Assembly: GCA_016722705.1 (NCBI GenBank) | Contig: JADKGN010000004.1 | Span: forward strand, 2,418,001 to 2,482,000 | DNA from: Candidatus Dechloromonas phosphoritropha | Lineage (GTDB): Bacteria > Pseudomonadota > Gammaproteobacteria > Burkholderiales > Rhodocyclaceae | Reading direction: 5' to 3' | Length of the DNA: 64,000 bases | In this document: positions 44,447 to 54,945 of the stretch, one piece after another | How the letters are laid out: each line of letters begins with the position of its first letter | How positions within the stretch are numbered: position 1 is the first letter of the stretch | The notes under the pieces: generated by a model | Seen by the model: the letters and a program-made list of their open reading frames with translations, nothing else | Databases searched by the model: none | What the model was told of the DNA's origin: nothing | Made by a program: the position numbers and the translations under genes

Positions 44447-44814
44447 GGCGCGGCTCCCGGTGTTTCGTCCGCCGGCGAGCGGGCGGGCATCAGCATCTTC
44501 ATGACCAGAGCCGTCACCGCCAGCGTCAGCGCGGTGCTGATCAGCAGCGACAGCAACAAAGGCAGCCACTCGTCGGCCACCCGGCTCAGGTGCACCATGA
44601 CCCCAACGCCGGCCGGCACGAAGAGCAGCGACAGGTGTTGCAGCAGATTCTGGCTGGTCGTCTGCAGTTCTCGGCCCGGTCCGCCGCGCATGGCCAGCGC
44701 CAGGAACAGAAAGAGCATGCCGAGTACCGGCCCTGGCACCGGCAGGCCCAGCCAGCGGGCAACAGCCTCGCCGAGCAGTTGAAAAACCAGCAGTTGGGTC
44801 AGGGCGGCGATCAT
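44443..44814 (-). CDS. lrgA: LrgA/CidA-family holin-like protein
   Basis: 123 residues from ATG 44814 with four membrane spans. LGLPVPGPVLGMLFLFLAL is the conserved GxVLGMxL stretch of CidA/LrgA, and LLFVPAGVGVM follows. It partners LrgB in a small two-gene operon whose coding regions overlap by four bases. Upstream in-frame codons to 44862 run into the flanking relic and are not needed. Confidence 0.88.
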   Translation of the reverse strand: MIAALTQLLVFQLLGEAVARWLGLPVPGPVLGMLFLFLALAMRGGPGRELQTTSQNLLQHLSLLFVPAGVGVMVHLSRVADEWLPLLLSLLISTALTLAVTALVMKMLMPARSPADETPGAAP

Positions 44815-44883
44815 TCGTGTCTCTTCAAAAGGAAAATGGCACCCGCAGGTGCAGCTCTCCAAACCAGCATCCTGCGGGGAGGC

Positions 44884-44932
44884 TTATTCCATTGCTTCGT
44901 ACAGCGGCAGGGTCAGGAACTCCGGATATTCC
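44884..44932 (-). pseudogene. C-terminal tip of an unidentified gene, cut by the IS4-type element
   Basis: The frame out of the IS border reads EYPEFLTLPLYEAME and stops at 44884-44886. The phrase FLTLPxY is seen at the end of malate synthases and related enzymes, but 16 codons are too few to decide. Confidence 0.3.
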
Positions 44933-46466
44933 GGGGTCAGAGACGAATGGCACTTACTTAACGTTCAACTCTTTGATGCAAATGATGAAACAGGCTGGAT
45001 CGACGCGTGATAAGTTGGCGTCGCCAAATACCCAACCCGCCCACGATGAGCCAGCCCAAATGCATCCTATCCGCAGTACACGCGCACAGCAACACCGAAC
45101 GGTCAAGGCCCACGCTGCCCAGAGCGACGCCTATGCGTTTTTCAACCTGTTGATGGGGCCGGAATTGTTCGATGCCGTGGAATCTGAACTGCCGCCCCAC
45201 CGAGAAAGGCAATATCCCCCGACGGAGACGTTGTCGATGTTTCTGGCCCAAGCGCTGAGCACCGATCGTTCCTGCCAGAAGGCAGTCAATGACCGTGCGG
45301 TCAAATGCCTGGTTGGCGGCCTGGTGCCGGGCAGCACCCACACGGGCGCCTATTGCCGGGCGCGAAAGCGCTTGCCTTTGAAGATGCTCAGTACACTGGC
45401 GTGCCACGTGGGGCAAAGAGTCGCCACGCAGGCGCCGACAGCTTGGCATTGGCGGGGTCGTCCCGTCCGTCTGGTGGACGGGACGACCGTCGTAATGCCC
45501 GACACCTCAGACAATCAGGTCGTCTACCCGCAACCGACGAGCCAGAAGCCGGGACTGGGTTTCCCGCAGTGCCGGATCGTTGGGCTCGTTTGTTTGGGTA
45601 GCGGGGCGGTCCTCAATGCCGCGACCGGCTCCTGTCGGGGCAAGGGCAGCGATGAGCAGTCGTTGCTGCGTTCGATATTCGATTCCCTGGAGCAGGGTGA
45701 TTTACTGTTGGGCGACGCCTTCTACGCCACCTACTTTCTCCTCTGCTCATTACGCGAGCGGTGCATTGATGCGGTGTTTGAACAAAATGGCGCGCGGCAA
45801 CGCACCACCGATTTTTGCCGAGGTCGGCTGTTGGGGCAGCGCGATCATCTGATCGTGCTGCCAAAACCCGCCAGCAAACCCGACTGGATGCCTCAGGCCG
45901 ACTACGATCAGTCCCCCGAGAGTCTGACCGTACGCGAGCTTCGGGTCGGCGGCAAGACACTGGTGACGACATTGCTTTGCCCAAAACAAACCGACAAGAC
46001 GGCCTTGAAATCGCTCTATCGGGATCGCTGGCACGTTGAACTCGATCTGCGCAACATCAAGACCACGCTCGGCATGGAACGACTGAGTTGCCTGACGCCT
46101 GCGATGGCGATCAAGGAAATCTGGGTCTATCTGCTCGCCTACAATCTGATTCGGTTAATGATGGCTCAGGCTGCGATGCTCTCCCACAGATTGCCGCGCC
46201 AACTGAGCTTCAAGCATACCGTGCAAATCTGGCTCGCCTGGGCACCCTTTGCGAGCCGTAGCCATCACAACATACACAGCGAACTATTCGTTTTAATCGC
46301 CCAACAACAGGTCGGTAACCGACCGGGCCGGATCGAGCCTCGCGCCGTCAAACGACGACCTAAACCCTATCCAATGCTCACCAAACCACGTAATCTCGCC
46401 AAAGCTATCGTCATGAAAAATGGACATCTCAAAAAGCTTAAGTAAGTGCCATTCTGGTCTGTCCCC
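44933..46466 (+). mobile_element. IS4-type element (second kind)
   Basis: About 1534 bp with 29-bp ends that begin GGGG[T/A]CAGA and share GAATGGCACTTACTTAA. Leftover copies of this end occur at 29299-29327 and 46554-46582. No target duplication is visible, since the right flank is a simple repeat. Confidence 0.85.
44976..46445 (+). CDS. IS4-family transposase
   Basis: 489 residues. The catalytic domain has VRLVDGTTVVMPDT (first Asp), GDLLLGDAFYATYFLL (second Asp) and LYRDRWHVELDLRNIKTTLGM (Y-(2)-R-(3)-E-(6)-K motif with the Glu). These are the IS4 YREK features. The ATG at 44976 lies 27 bases inside the left end; earlier in-frame codons are in flanking DNA. It looks intact. Confidence 0.93.
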   Translation: MQMMKQAGSTRDKLASPNTQPAHDEPAQMHPIRSTRAQQHRTVKAHAAQSDAYAFFNLLMGPELFDAVESELPPHRERQYPPTETLSMFLAQALSTDRSCQKAVNDRAVKCLVGGLVPGSTHTGAYCRARKRLPLKMLSTLACHVGQRVATQAPTAWHWRGRPVRLVDGTTVVMPDTSDNQVVYPQPTSQKPGLGFPQCRIVGLVCLGSGAVLNAATGSCRGKGSDEQSLLRSIFDSLEQGDLLLGDAFYATYFLLCSLRERCIDAVFEQNGARQRTTDFCRGRLLGQRDHLIVLPKPASKPDWMPQADYDQSPESLTVRELRVGGKTLVTTLLCPKQTDKTALKSLYRDRWHVELDLRNIKTTLGMERLSCLTPAMAIKEIWVYLLAYNLIRLMMAQAAMLSHRLPRQLSFKHTVQIWLAWAPFASRSHHNIHSELFVLIAQQQVGNRPGRIEPRAVKRRPKPYPMLTKPRNLAKAIVMKNGHLKKLK

Positions 46467-46510
46467 GGATGTCCCCCCCCCCGGATGTCCCCGGATGTCC
46501 CCGGATGTTT
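46467..46510. repeat. GGATGTCCCC tandem repeat
   Basis: Four units of GGATGTCCCC, the first with an expanded C-run (about 11 C), directly follow the right IS end, whose last bases are GTCCCC. The repeat probably grew from the IS terminus by slippage. Confidence 0.75.
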
Positions 46511-46553
46511 CCTATTGCAGCCACAATGCTAGCGCTGGGCATGCCGGACGGCC

Positions 46554-46582
46554 TTAATTTAGTGCCATTCTGATCTGTCCCC
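46554..46582 (+). repeat. Second solo end of the IS4-type element
   Basis: 29 bp matching the IS right end with few changes (GTGCCATTCTGATCTGTCCCC). It stands 88 bp behind the intact element in the same orientation. Confidence 0.7.
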
Positions 46583-46642
46583 TTTTTGACTTCCCTTTTC
46601 GACCCCCAAGCCGATCAAGCACGACGATATGGGCGACTAGCT

Positions 46643-47170
46643 TCAATCAGGCTGGCCGGCCTCCGGCAGTCCGGCCAGATAAGCCTGATGGACTTCAAGG
46701 CTCAGCGCATTCGGACGCAGGGCCTTGACGGCCGCCTTGGCCTCATCCTTCGAACGGCCGCATTCAACCAGTATCTGCGCGGCCATCAGCCCCGTGCGGC
46801 CGGAACCGCCCTTGCAATGGATTGCGATCTTCCCGCCGGCATCGAGCACCCGGTGAACCGCCGACCGCTGCGCCTGCCAGGCCGCGGCAAAATCGGCCTC
46901 CGGCGGCTGATCGTCTGTGATCGGGAGATGAAACCATTGCAGACCGGCTGCCGCACAAAGCTCCGCCAGGTCCGTTACGTCATTGCTCGCCATCTCGCTT
47001 TCCGGCATCAAGGTGATCACCGCGCCGGCGCCGGCCACCTTCAACTGTTCAAGCGCGACGCCTGGCGGCACGCCCTTGGTTCCCGGGCAGGGCGTCAGGA
47101 TCAGCCCGGCCCCCTCCCGGTCGAGAGGCAGCAAATCGGATGGATGTGTGTTCATGGTCGTGTCTGTCAT
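46643..47170 (-). CDS. Dual-specificity/tyrosine phosphatase-like protein
   Basis: 175 residues with the P-loop HCKGGSGRTG (HCx5R) near residue 118 and an upstream aspartate in LPITDDQPP that serves as general acid in this family. The wording is close to the CDKN3-like phosphatases of bacteria. It dephosphorylates phosphoproteins in the cytoplasm; the target is unknown. The N-terminus at 47170 may be replaced by the ATG at 47155. Confidence 0.87.
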   Translation of the reverse strand: MTDTTMNTHPSDLLPLDREGAGLILTPCPGTKGVPPGVALEQLKVAGAGAVITLMPESEMASNDVTDLAELCAAAGLQWFHLPITDDQPPEADFAAAWQAQRSAVHRVLDAGGKIAIHCKGGSGRTGLMAAQILVECGRSKDEAKAAVKALRPNALSLEVHQAYLAGLPEAGQPD

Positions 47171-47411
47171 GGGTTAGAAATGGTCCCGGTACGATCGCAA
47201 CGGCACCAGCCGTCGACATCGTTACGGGTGCGTTCGCCTCCGATTTTAACCGACTCGGACAGCGATCGGGATGCAGGATCGTGACGCCGGCTTGACCCCC
47301 AGGGGGGCCGGGAGTAAGAGATTCCATGCACGCAGCGATGCCCGCCAAATATCCTTTCTGCATGACCGGGGAGAGCCAGTACCGGCGGAATCTTGATCCG
47401 GTGCGAGAGCG

Positions 47412-47562
47412 ATGAACAAGGTTGACCGCCACCTCTGGCAGCGATTCTGGCTTCTTGCGTCGCCCTACTGGCGCTCGGACGAGAAATGGAAGGCCTGGGG
47501 CCTGCTGGCCCTGCTGCTGGCCCTGCTACTGGCCCTGCTACTGGCACAGACGCGATTCGCGA
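47412..47562 (+). pseudogene. N-terminal fragment of an SbmA/YddA-type ABC transporter
   Basis: The first 50 residues (MNKVDRHLWQRFWLLASPYW, KAWGLLALLLALLL) match the start of fused permease-ATPase exporters. Three 12-bp repeats (GGCCCTGCTACT type, 47508-47543) lengthen the leucine-rich membrane segment. At 47563 the gene is cut, and the NTF2-like fragment follows in frame, making a chimeric 148-residue ORF to 47858. Confidence 0.65.
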
Positions 47563-47802
47563 AAGTGGTCGATGACAACGGCGCCATGTTGATCTGGACC
47601 TTCAACTTCCGGGCAGCGCGCCGGGGCGGGAGCGAGATGCAGGTCATCCGCGGCGTCTCCCATCTCAAGTTCGACGCCGCGGGCAAGGTCAATTACCACC
47701 GCGATTACTGGGATGCTGCCGAGGAGCTTTACATGAAGCTTCCCGTTCTCGGCATGCTGATGCACGGCCTGCGCCGGGCACTGGCGGCGCCGGCCGCTGG
47801 TA
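47563..47802 (+). repeat. 3' fragment of an NTF2-like gene, copy A
   Basis: About 240 bp nearly identical to part of the full gene at 59299 and to copy C at 62929. It starts at AAAGTGGTCGATGAC, the same place as copy C, and ends where the DUF779 3' region begins. It encodes the back half of the fold (MLIWTFNFRAARRGG to LHKLP-like MKLPVLGMLM). Confidence 0.8.
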
Positions 47803-47820
47803 TGTCTCCCCCTGCAACCT

Positions 47821-48183
47821 TTACTCCGCCGACAATTCTGCCCACTCGGCATCGGTGAACAGGCGCGAACGGGTATGAAAGGCCTTCCCGCTGCCGCCCT
47901 CGAGTGAAAATGTGCCGCCCTGACCGTCGATGACGTCAATAATCAGTTGCGTGTGCTTCCAGTATTCGTACTGCGAGGCGCTGATGTAAAAGGGCACACC
48001 GCCGATATCGCCAAGATGGACATCGTAGGGACCGATGGTGAGTTCGCCGGGCAAGTAGCAGTTGGCGGCACTGTTGTCACAGCAACCGCCGGACTGGTGA
48101 AAGATCAGCGCCGGCCCGTATTGCAGCTGCAGTTGCCGGATCAGATCCAGCGTTGCTGGTGTGGCGATGACGCGGTCGACCAT
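47821..48183 (-). CDS. DUF779 family protein
   Basis: 120 residues. HQSGGCCDNSAANCYLPGEL and QLIIDVIDGQGGTFSLEGGSGKAF are typical of DUF779, a small cysteine-containing family nearly always next to an acetaldehyde-type aldehyde dehydrogenase. That enzyme gene is just upstream on the same strand (49987-51507), now separated by IS1380 copy 3. Loss of co-transcription is expected unless the IS provides a promoter. Confidence 0.9.
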   Translation of the reverse strand: MVDRVIATPATLDLIRQLQLQYGPALIFHQSGGCCDNSAANCYLPGELTIGPYDVHLGDIGGVPFYISASQYEYWKHTQLIIDVIDGQGGTFSLEGGSGKAFHTRSRLFTDAEWAELSAE

Positions 48184-48264
48184 GGACTTCTCCCAAAAAA
48201 GCGGGGCGGTTGCCCGCCCCGTGATAATTACCCGCAGGGGGCAGAGGAGGAGATAGGTGCTTAG

Positions 48265-49986
48265 CCCGAATTTTTCATAAAAGCAGGCGAATCTCGTTTA
48301 ACCCATTGATATAATAGGGGTTACGCCAATAACGCTTTGTAAGAAGCCTAAACGAGACCGCCCATGGACCATTCTATCCCAACCCAGCTTCGCTTTCCCG
48401 CCAGCGCCGGATTTACGATCCGGGCAGAGTTTGACGGCGGGGCGATGTCCTCCGACTTTGGCGCACTCCTGTTGCGTGGCATCGACCTGCAAATCGGCCT
48501 GATTCCCCGCCTGGTCAGCGCGATTCACGACAAACGCCACGCCTCGTACATTGACCATCCCCTGGCCGACCTGCTTCGTCAGCGGATATTCCAGACCGCC
48601 AGCGGCTACGCCGACGGTAATGACGCCAACACGCTGCGGCGCGATCCGCTGTTCAAACTGGCGGTCGGTCGTGCCCCGCTGGACGAGGGAAATGACCTGG
48701 CCTCCGGCCCCACGCTCTCCCGGCTCGAAAACAGCGTATCGCGCAAAGACATTTACCGCCTGGCCAAAAGCTTCGTCGACGCCTTCATCGCCAGCTACGC
48801 CCAAGCGCCTGCCGTGATCGTGCTCGATATGGATCACTCGGAGGATGCCACTCACGGGCAGCAGGAACTGGCGTTCTATAACCCCCACTACGGGAATCAC
48901 TGCTACCTGCCGCTGTTTCTCTTCGAAGGACTTTCCGGGAAGTTCATTACTGCCGTCCTGCGTCCGGGCAAACGCCCGACTGGCAAGGAGAACGCGGCCA
49001 TCATCAAGCGCGTGCTGCGCTTGCTCCGCCAGGCTTGGCCCGAGACCCACATCATTCTGCGCGGGGATGGCCACTTCGCGAATCCCGAACTGATGGCCTT
49101 GTGCGCGTCCGATCCGCATCTGGACTTCCTCTTCGGCCTGGCCGGCAACCCGGTGCTCTCGCCCAAGGCCGAGCCGCTGCTGAAGAAAGCCCGTGCGCTG
49201 CACCAGACACACAGCGCCAACGCCCAGCGCCTGGGGAACGCCGAGCCTGCGGCGACACGACTGTACGACGATATCGAGTATCAGGCGGGCTCGTGGCCCA
49301 AGGCTTACCGCGTGGTGGTCAAGGCCGAGGTGATGGCCTTGGGTGACAACCCGCGGTACGTGGTGACCTCGCTGTCCGACCCGACGCCTGATGTGCTTTA
49401 CAAAGAGCTGTACTGTGCTCGAGGGCAGGACGAGAACTTCATCAAGGCGGTGAAGAACGACTTGGCCAGTGACCGGACCTCCGATCATGCCTTCCTCGCC
49501 AATCACCTGCGGCTGTTCTATTCGTGTGCGGCGTATGGGTTGATTCACGGCTTGCGCGAGAACACGCTGGTGCATACGGAACTGGCCAAGGCGCAACCGC
49601 TGTCGATTATCCTGAAACTCTTTAAGTTGGCGGTGCGCGTGGTGCAGTACAAGGATCGGATCAAGCTGTCCTTGCCTACGTCGTGTCCGATGAAGGGGTG
49701 CTGGCGCGGGTGACCGAGTTGCTTTACCTCGTCCCGCGCCCGCCGGCACCGGCCTGATCGACTCGGCGACGCCGTCTCATGCTACCGACTCGAATCCGCT
49801 TGAGCGGAGGTCAGGTCTCGCCAGCGCTCTGTCCAGGGATCGATGGCGGCAGGGTGTGATGCCCAAAAGTTGGGGTATTTGGCCGATCGTGGCGGGTTGG
49901 CAGCAAAATTCGCAGCAAGCTGACTCGCATCACGGCTGGAATGGCACGACATTGACATCGCACGGCGGGTTTATGAAACATCCGGG
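48265..49986 (+). mobile_element. IS1380-family element, copy 3
   Basis: 1722 bp with the usual ends and a TTAG target duplication (48261-48264 and 49987-49990). The right duplication contains the stop codon of the aldehyde dehydrogenase. Confidence 0.93.
48364..49713 (+). CDS. IS1380-family transposase (copy 3)
   Basis: 449 residues with the short MKGCWRG tail like copy 2, but internal residues agree with copy 1 at many places (DEGNDL, YNPHYGNH, HIILRGDGHF). It is therefore a mosaic of the other two or an intermediate. The catalytic segments are intact. Confidence 0.9.
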   Translation: MDHSIPTQLRFPASAGFTIRAEFDGGAMSSDFGALLLRGIDLQIGLIPRLVSAIHDKRHASYIDHPLADLLRQRIFQTASGYADGNDANTLRRDPLFKLAVGRAPLDEGNDLASGPTLSRLENSVSRKDIYRLAKSFVDAFIASYAQAPAVIVLDMDHSEDATHGQQELAFYNPHYGNHCYLPLFLFEGLSGKFITAVLRPGKRPTGKENAAIIKRVLRLLRQAWPETHIILRGDGHFANPELMALCASDPHLDFLFGLAGNPVLSPKAEPLLKKARALHQTHSANAQRLGNAEPAATRLYDDIEYQAGSWPKAYRVVVKAEVMALGDNPRYVVTSLSDPTPDVLYKELYCARGQDENFIKAVKNDLASDRTSDHAFLANHLRLFYSCAAYGLIHGLRENTLVHTELAKAQPLSIILKLFKLAVRVVQYKDRIKLSLPTSCPMKGCWRG

Positions 49987-51507
<1,521 letters not shown>

Positions 51508-51565
51508 GTTTGTCTCCTGTCTTTTACGTATGGATGAATGAGTTCCCCGGGGGGCACTTCTCCAC

Positions 51566-51582
51566 ATCAAGGTTCGTGCCAG
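51566..51582 (-). promoter_or_regulatory. Sigma-54 promoter of the aldehyde dehydrogenase
   Basis: On the minus strand TGGCACG, four bases, then TTGA gives the -24/-12 pattern (consensus TGGCACG-N4-TTGCW), about 60 bp before the start codon. Further upstream, repeated GGAACA(C/G) blocks at about 51587, 51668 and 51687 may bind the activator. Confidence 0.75.
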
Positions 51583-51789
51583 CCCTTGGAACACATTCAA
51601 CCTGCTGATTCCATGAATATTTGACAAAATTCACCGTCGACCGCAACAGGCACCGTGACGTTGCATTCGGGAACAGTTGTCACAAAATGGAACACTTGAA
51701 CCGTGACACCCGGGTTTCGCCTTGTTCCTGCAGCGTTAACGCCTATACTGGCCAAAAACTGGGCAACGATCCGGCAAGGAGAGAGACAA

Positions 51790-53691
51790 ATGCGCACCCA
51801 TTCGCCGATATCGGCGCCGTTATTGCGCCAGGCACGGCTCAAGCTGCTGGAAGGCGGCGAACTGTCTGGTGACCATATCGACGGGCGCCTGGCACGCTCC
51901 TGGCAGCGCAGCCTGGCTGCCGGCCTGTCACCCGGCGAGCGCCTGGCGCAAGGCGACAATCTCTCCGGCTCCGAACTACAACGCGCGCTGGCCCGCAATC
52001 ACGAGCTGGTCAGCCATTCACGTCCGATCATGGAATACCTGTTCGAGCAGGTGCGGCACAGCCAGAGCATGGTCATCCTGGCCGACAACCGGGGCGTGCT
52101 GATGCATACCCTCGGCGATGTCGATTTTCTCGGCAAGGCGGAACGCGTCGCGCTGATGTCCGGCGCCTCGTGGCATGAACAGCAACGCGGCACCAATGCC
52201 ATCGGCACCGCGCTGGTCGAAGCCAGTGGCGTCGAAATCCACGGCTCCGAACACTATCTAGAACGCAATGCTTTCCTGACCTGCGCCGCCGCCCCCATCG
52301 TTTCGGCCACCGGCGAACTGCTTGGCATCCTCGATATTTCCGGCGACCAGCACGGCCGCCATCCGCACACGCTGGGCCTGGTCAACACGGCCGCCCGCAT
52401 GATCGAAAACCGTCTGGTCGCCGCGGCCTGCGAGCGCCATATCCGGCTGCACCTGCACCCGCAACTGGAAGGTATAGGCAGCGTTGCCGAAGGCATCGTG
52501 GCGCTTTCGGAAAACGGCTGGATCGTCGGCGCCAATCGTCAGGGCCTGAGTCTGCTCGGCCTGTCGGCGGTCGACATCGGCGCAACGCCGCTTTTCAAGG
52601 TTCTGGGGACCCGTTTCGAAAACATTTTGACGCAGGCGCAGCGTCGACCGCAGCAAGCCATGCTGCTCCACCGGCACGACGGCACACCCCTCTACGGCCA
52701 ACTCCAGGCCGAATTCAAGGCTCCGGTTGCCATCCAGCGCCCTGCAGCCAAGCCAGTCATCGATGCGCTGGCCAAACTCGACACCGGCGACGCTCGTTGG
52801 CGGGCCGCCGCCGACAAAGCCCGGCGTATCGTCGGAAAGCCGATTCCACTGCTGCTGCATGGCGAATCCGGCGTCGGAAAGGAGCTGTTCGCGCGTGCCG
52901 TGCATGAATCCTCACCGCAAAAAGGTGGCCTGTTCGTCGCCATCAACTGCGCCGCGCTCCCGGAAAACCTGATCGAGGCTGAACTCTTCGGTTACGCGCC
53001 AGGCGCTTTCACCGGAGCGCGCAAGGAAGGAAGCATCGGCCGCCTGCGCGAGGCCGAAGGCGGCACGCTCTTCCTCGACGAAATCGGCGACATGCCCCTC
53101 GCCATGCAAACCCGCCTGCTGCGCGTGCTGCAGGAACGACAGGTGACGCCGCTGGGCGGCGGGCGGACCATCAAGGTCGAATTCGCACTGATCTGCGCTA
53201 CCCATCAAAACCTGCGCGAAGCCTCGGAACACGGCCGCTTCCGCAGCGACCTCTATTACCGGCTCAACGGCCTGACCCTGAACCTGCCGGCACTACGCGA
53301 ACGCAGCGATTTTGCTGCACTGACCGAGAAATTACTGCACGACCTGACTGACGACACCAGCCTGCACCTGGCGCCAGAACTGCTCGCCCGTCTGGCTGAC
53401 TACCGCTGGCCAGGCAACCTGCGACAGTACGCCAGCGTATTGCGCACGGCAGTAGCCATGCTCGACCCGGATGAAACACGCATCAACTCGCAGCATCTGC
53501 CGGACGATCTGGTAGACGAACTGCGGCAGCCGGCCGCAACGGTCGCCCAAACCAGCAAGGCCGGCCAGAACCTGGCCGAACTGTCCCGCATGGCCATCCA
53601 GCAGGCGCTGGAACAGGCCCGCGGCAACCTGTCGGCTGCGGCCCGGCAACTGGGCATCAGCCGGCAAACACTGTACCGCAAGCTAAAATGA
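51790..53691 (+). CDS. Sigma-54-dependent activator, AcoR-like
   Basis: 633 residues. An N-terminal GAF-type sensor region (about 60-210, with RGTNAIGTALVEASGVEIHGSEHYL), a PAS-like middle part, an AAA+ domain with Walker A GESGVGKE, the sigma-54 contact loop GAFTGA and Walker B GTLFLDEIGD, and a Fis-type helix-turn-helix (ARQLGISRQTLYRKLK) at the end. It is divergent from the aldehyde dehydrogenase, whose promoter has a sigma-54 site, so it is the likely activator in response to an alcohol, acetoin or aldehyde. The ATG at 51790 follows AAGGAGAGAG. Confidence 0.93.
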   Translation: MRTHSPISAPLLRQARLKLLEGGELSGDHIDGRLARSWQRSLAAGLSPGERLAQGDNLSGSELQRALARNHELVSHSRPIMEYLFEQVRHSQSMVILADNRGVLMHTLGDVDFLGKAERVALMSGASWHEQQRGTNAIGTALVEASGVEIHGSEHYLERNAFLTCAAAPIVSATGELLGILDISGDQHGRHPHTLGLVNTAARMIENRLVAAACERHIRLHLHPQLEGIGSVAEGIVALSENGWIVGANRQGLSLLGLSAVDIGATPLFKVLGTRFENILTQAQRRPQQAMLLHRHDGTPLYGQLQAEFKAPVAIQRPAAKPVIDALAKLDTGDARWRAAADKARRIVGKPIPLLLHGESGVGKELFARAVHESSPQKGGLFVAINCAALPENLIEAELFGYAPGAFTGARKEGSIGRLREAEGGTLFLDEIGDMPLAMQTRLLRVLQERQVTPLGGGRTIKVEFALICATHQNLREASEHGRFRSDLYYRLNGLTLNLPALRERSDFAALTEKLLHDLTDDTSLHLAPELLARLADYRWPGNLRQYASVLRTAVAMLDPDETRINSQHLPDDLVDELRQPAATVAQTSKAGQNLAELSRMAIQQALEQARGNLSAAARQLGISRQTLYRKLK

Positions 53692-53799
53692 AGTGGTCCA
53701 TACTTATTCCACGCCATCGCCGCCGATCTCGGCGAGCGCCAAGGGCAGACGGGCGCCTGCTGAGCTTCCCCCAGTATTTCGTCTGCCAAAGGGTGGGTT

Positions 53800-54560
53800 T
53801 CATGCTGCCAGTTTTTCCTGTTGTTGCTCACTGAGCCAGTTCTCCAGGAAGTGAATCGGCGATCTGTAGCCAAGTGTTGAATGCTGCCGTTTACGATTAT
53901 AGAAGACTTCGATGTACGCGAAGCTGCTAGCCTTCATGTTGGCGTGGGTAGCGTAGCGAATGCCATGTACCCACCCGTTCTTGAAGCTGTTGAACCAGCT
54001 TTCCGTCGGCGCGTTATCCCAGCAGTTTCCCTTGCGGCTCATCGAGCAGATCATGCCGTACGCCTTGAGCTTGTCCTGAAAGTCATGGCTGGCGTACTGG
54101 CTACCCCGGTCGGAGTGGTGCATCAATCCCGTTGCTGGACGCTTGCGGAACCAGGCGATGGTCAGTGCATCGGTCACGATATCCGCAGTCATCCGCGGCT
54201 TGAGCGACCAGCCCACAACTTTGCGGTTGAACAGGTCGAGCACGATGGCCAGGTACAGCCAGCCTTCGTCAGTCCTCAGGTGGGGAATGTCAGACGTCCA
54301 GGCTTGATTGGGGGCCGGCGACGTGAAGTTTCTGCCAAGCAGATTGTCAGCAACTGGCAACCCTTCCCTTGCTGGCCGGGAAACCTCTGCTCCCCAGCTC
54401 TCGGACCATGCGCGGGCTGCCGTAGGCGCCCCTGATCTCGGCAAGAATGGCACGAATGAGCGCCAGCATCTGGAGATCGGTCAATCGCTTGCGATCCGGC
54501 TGACCACCACGCTTCCAGGCGCGATAACCGCTGACGCTGACATCCAGCACCTCACACATA
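53800..54560 (-). pseudogene. IS3-family OrfB, decayed
   Basis: Two frames hold OrfB. The first (from 54610) has the HTH_21 part MKYAWIAEQGMRYPLVDMC and ends GSRGFPASKGRV. The second (to 53800) has LPVADNLLGRNFTSPAPNQAWTSD, HHSDRGSQYASHDF and PTESWFNSFKNGW, the DDE triad. About 25 residues between them are missing with a frame change near 54350, so the transposase is inactive. The end of the element is near the AcoR stop. Confidence 0.82.
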
Positions 54561-54896
54561 TCAACGAGCGGGTAGCGCATGCCTTGTTCGGCAATCCAGG
54601 CGTACTTCACAGGACATCCCTTGCGAAGTACACCGTCGCTCTTTTAGGATTTCGTTCTTCCGTTTGAGCCGCAGGTTTTCTGCTCGTAACCGGGACAACT
54701 CCGTTTCTTCTGGTGTCACCTCTCGGTTTCCCACACCTTTGAGCCAGCCTCCTGCTGACGAATTTACACAGTTACGCAACGTCTGGTCGCCCAGACCAAG
54801 CTCCTTGATCACGCGACTGATGCTCTGACCATCCTTCACCCGCTTGATTGCCAGTTCCTTGAATTCGGTCGTGTATGCCTGCTTCGGTATCTTCAT
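54561..54896 (-). CDS. IS3-family OrfA
   Basis: 111 residues: a helix-turn-helix (SISRVIKELGLGDQTLRNCV) and a leucine zipper (LSRLRAENLRLKRKNEIL), as in IS3 OrfA proteins that bind the IS ends. The tail overlaps OrfB where a -1 frameshift (run of A in CCTAAAAGAG) would fuse the two. Its partner OrfB is broken. Confidence 0.8.
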   Translation of the reverse strand: MKIPKQAYTTEFKELAIKRVKDGQSISRVIKELGLGDQTLRNCVNSSAGGWLKGVGNREVTPEETELSRLRAENLRLKRKNEILKERRCTSQGMSCEVRLDCRTRHALPAR

Positions 54897-54945
54897 TTCA
54901 TGCCTACAAAAAGTGGCTTGATTTTAGGTCCGTTGCGGTCCCCCC

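Noticed and set aside
46467..46510. Short direct repeats considered as a CRISPR array
   Set aside because: Units are 10 bp and contiguous with no spacers; no cas genes are in the window.
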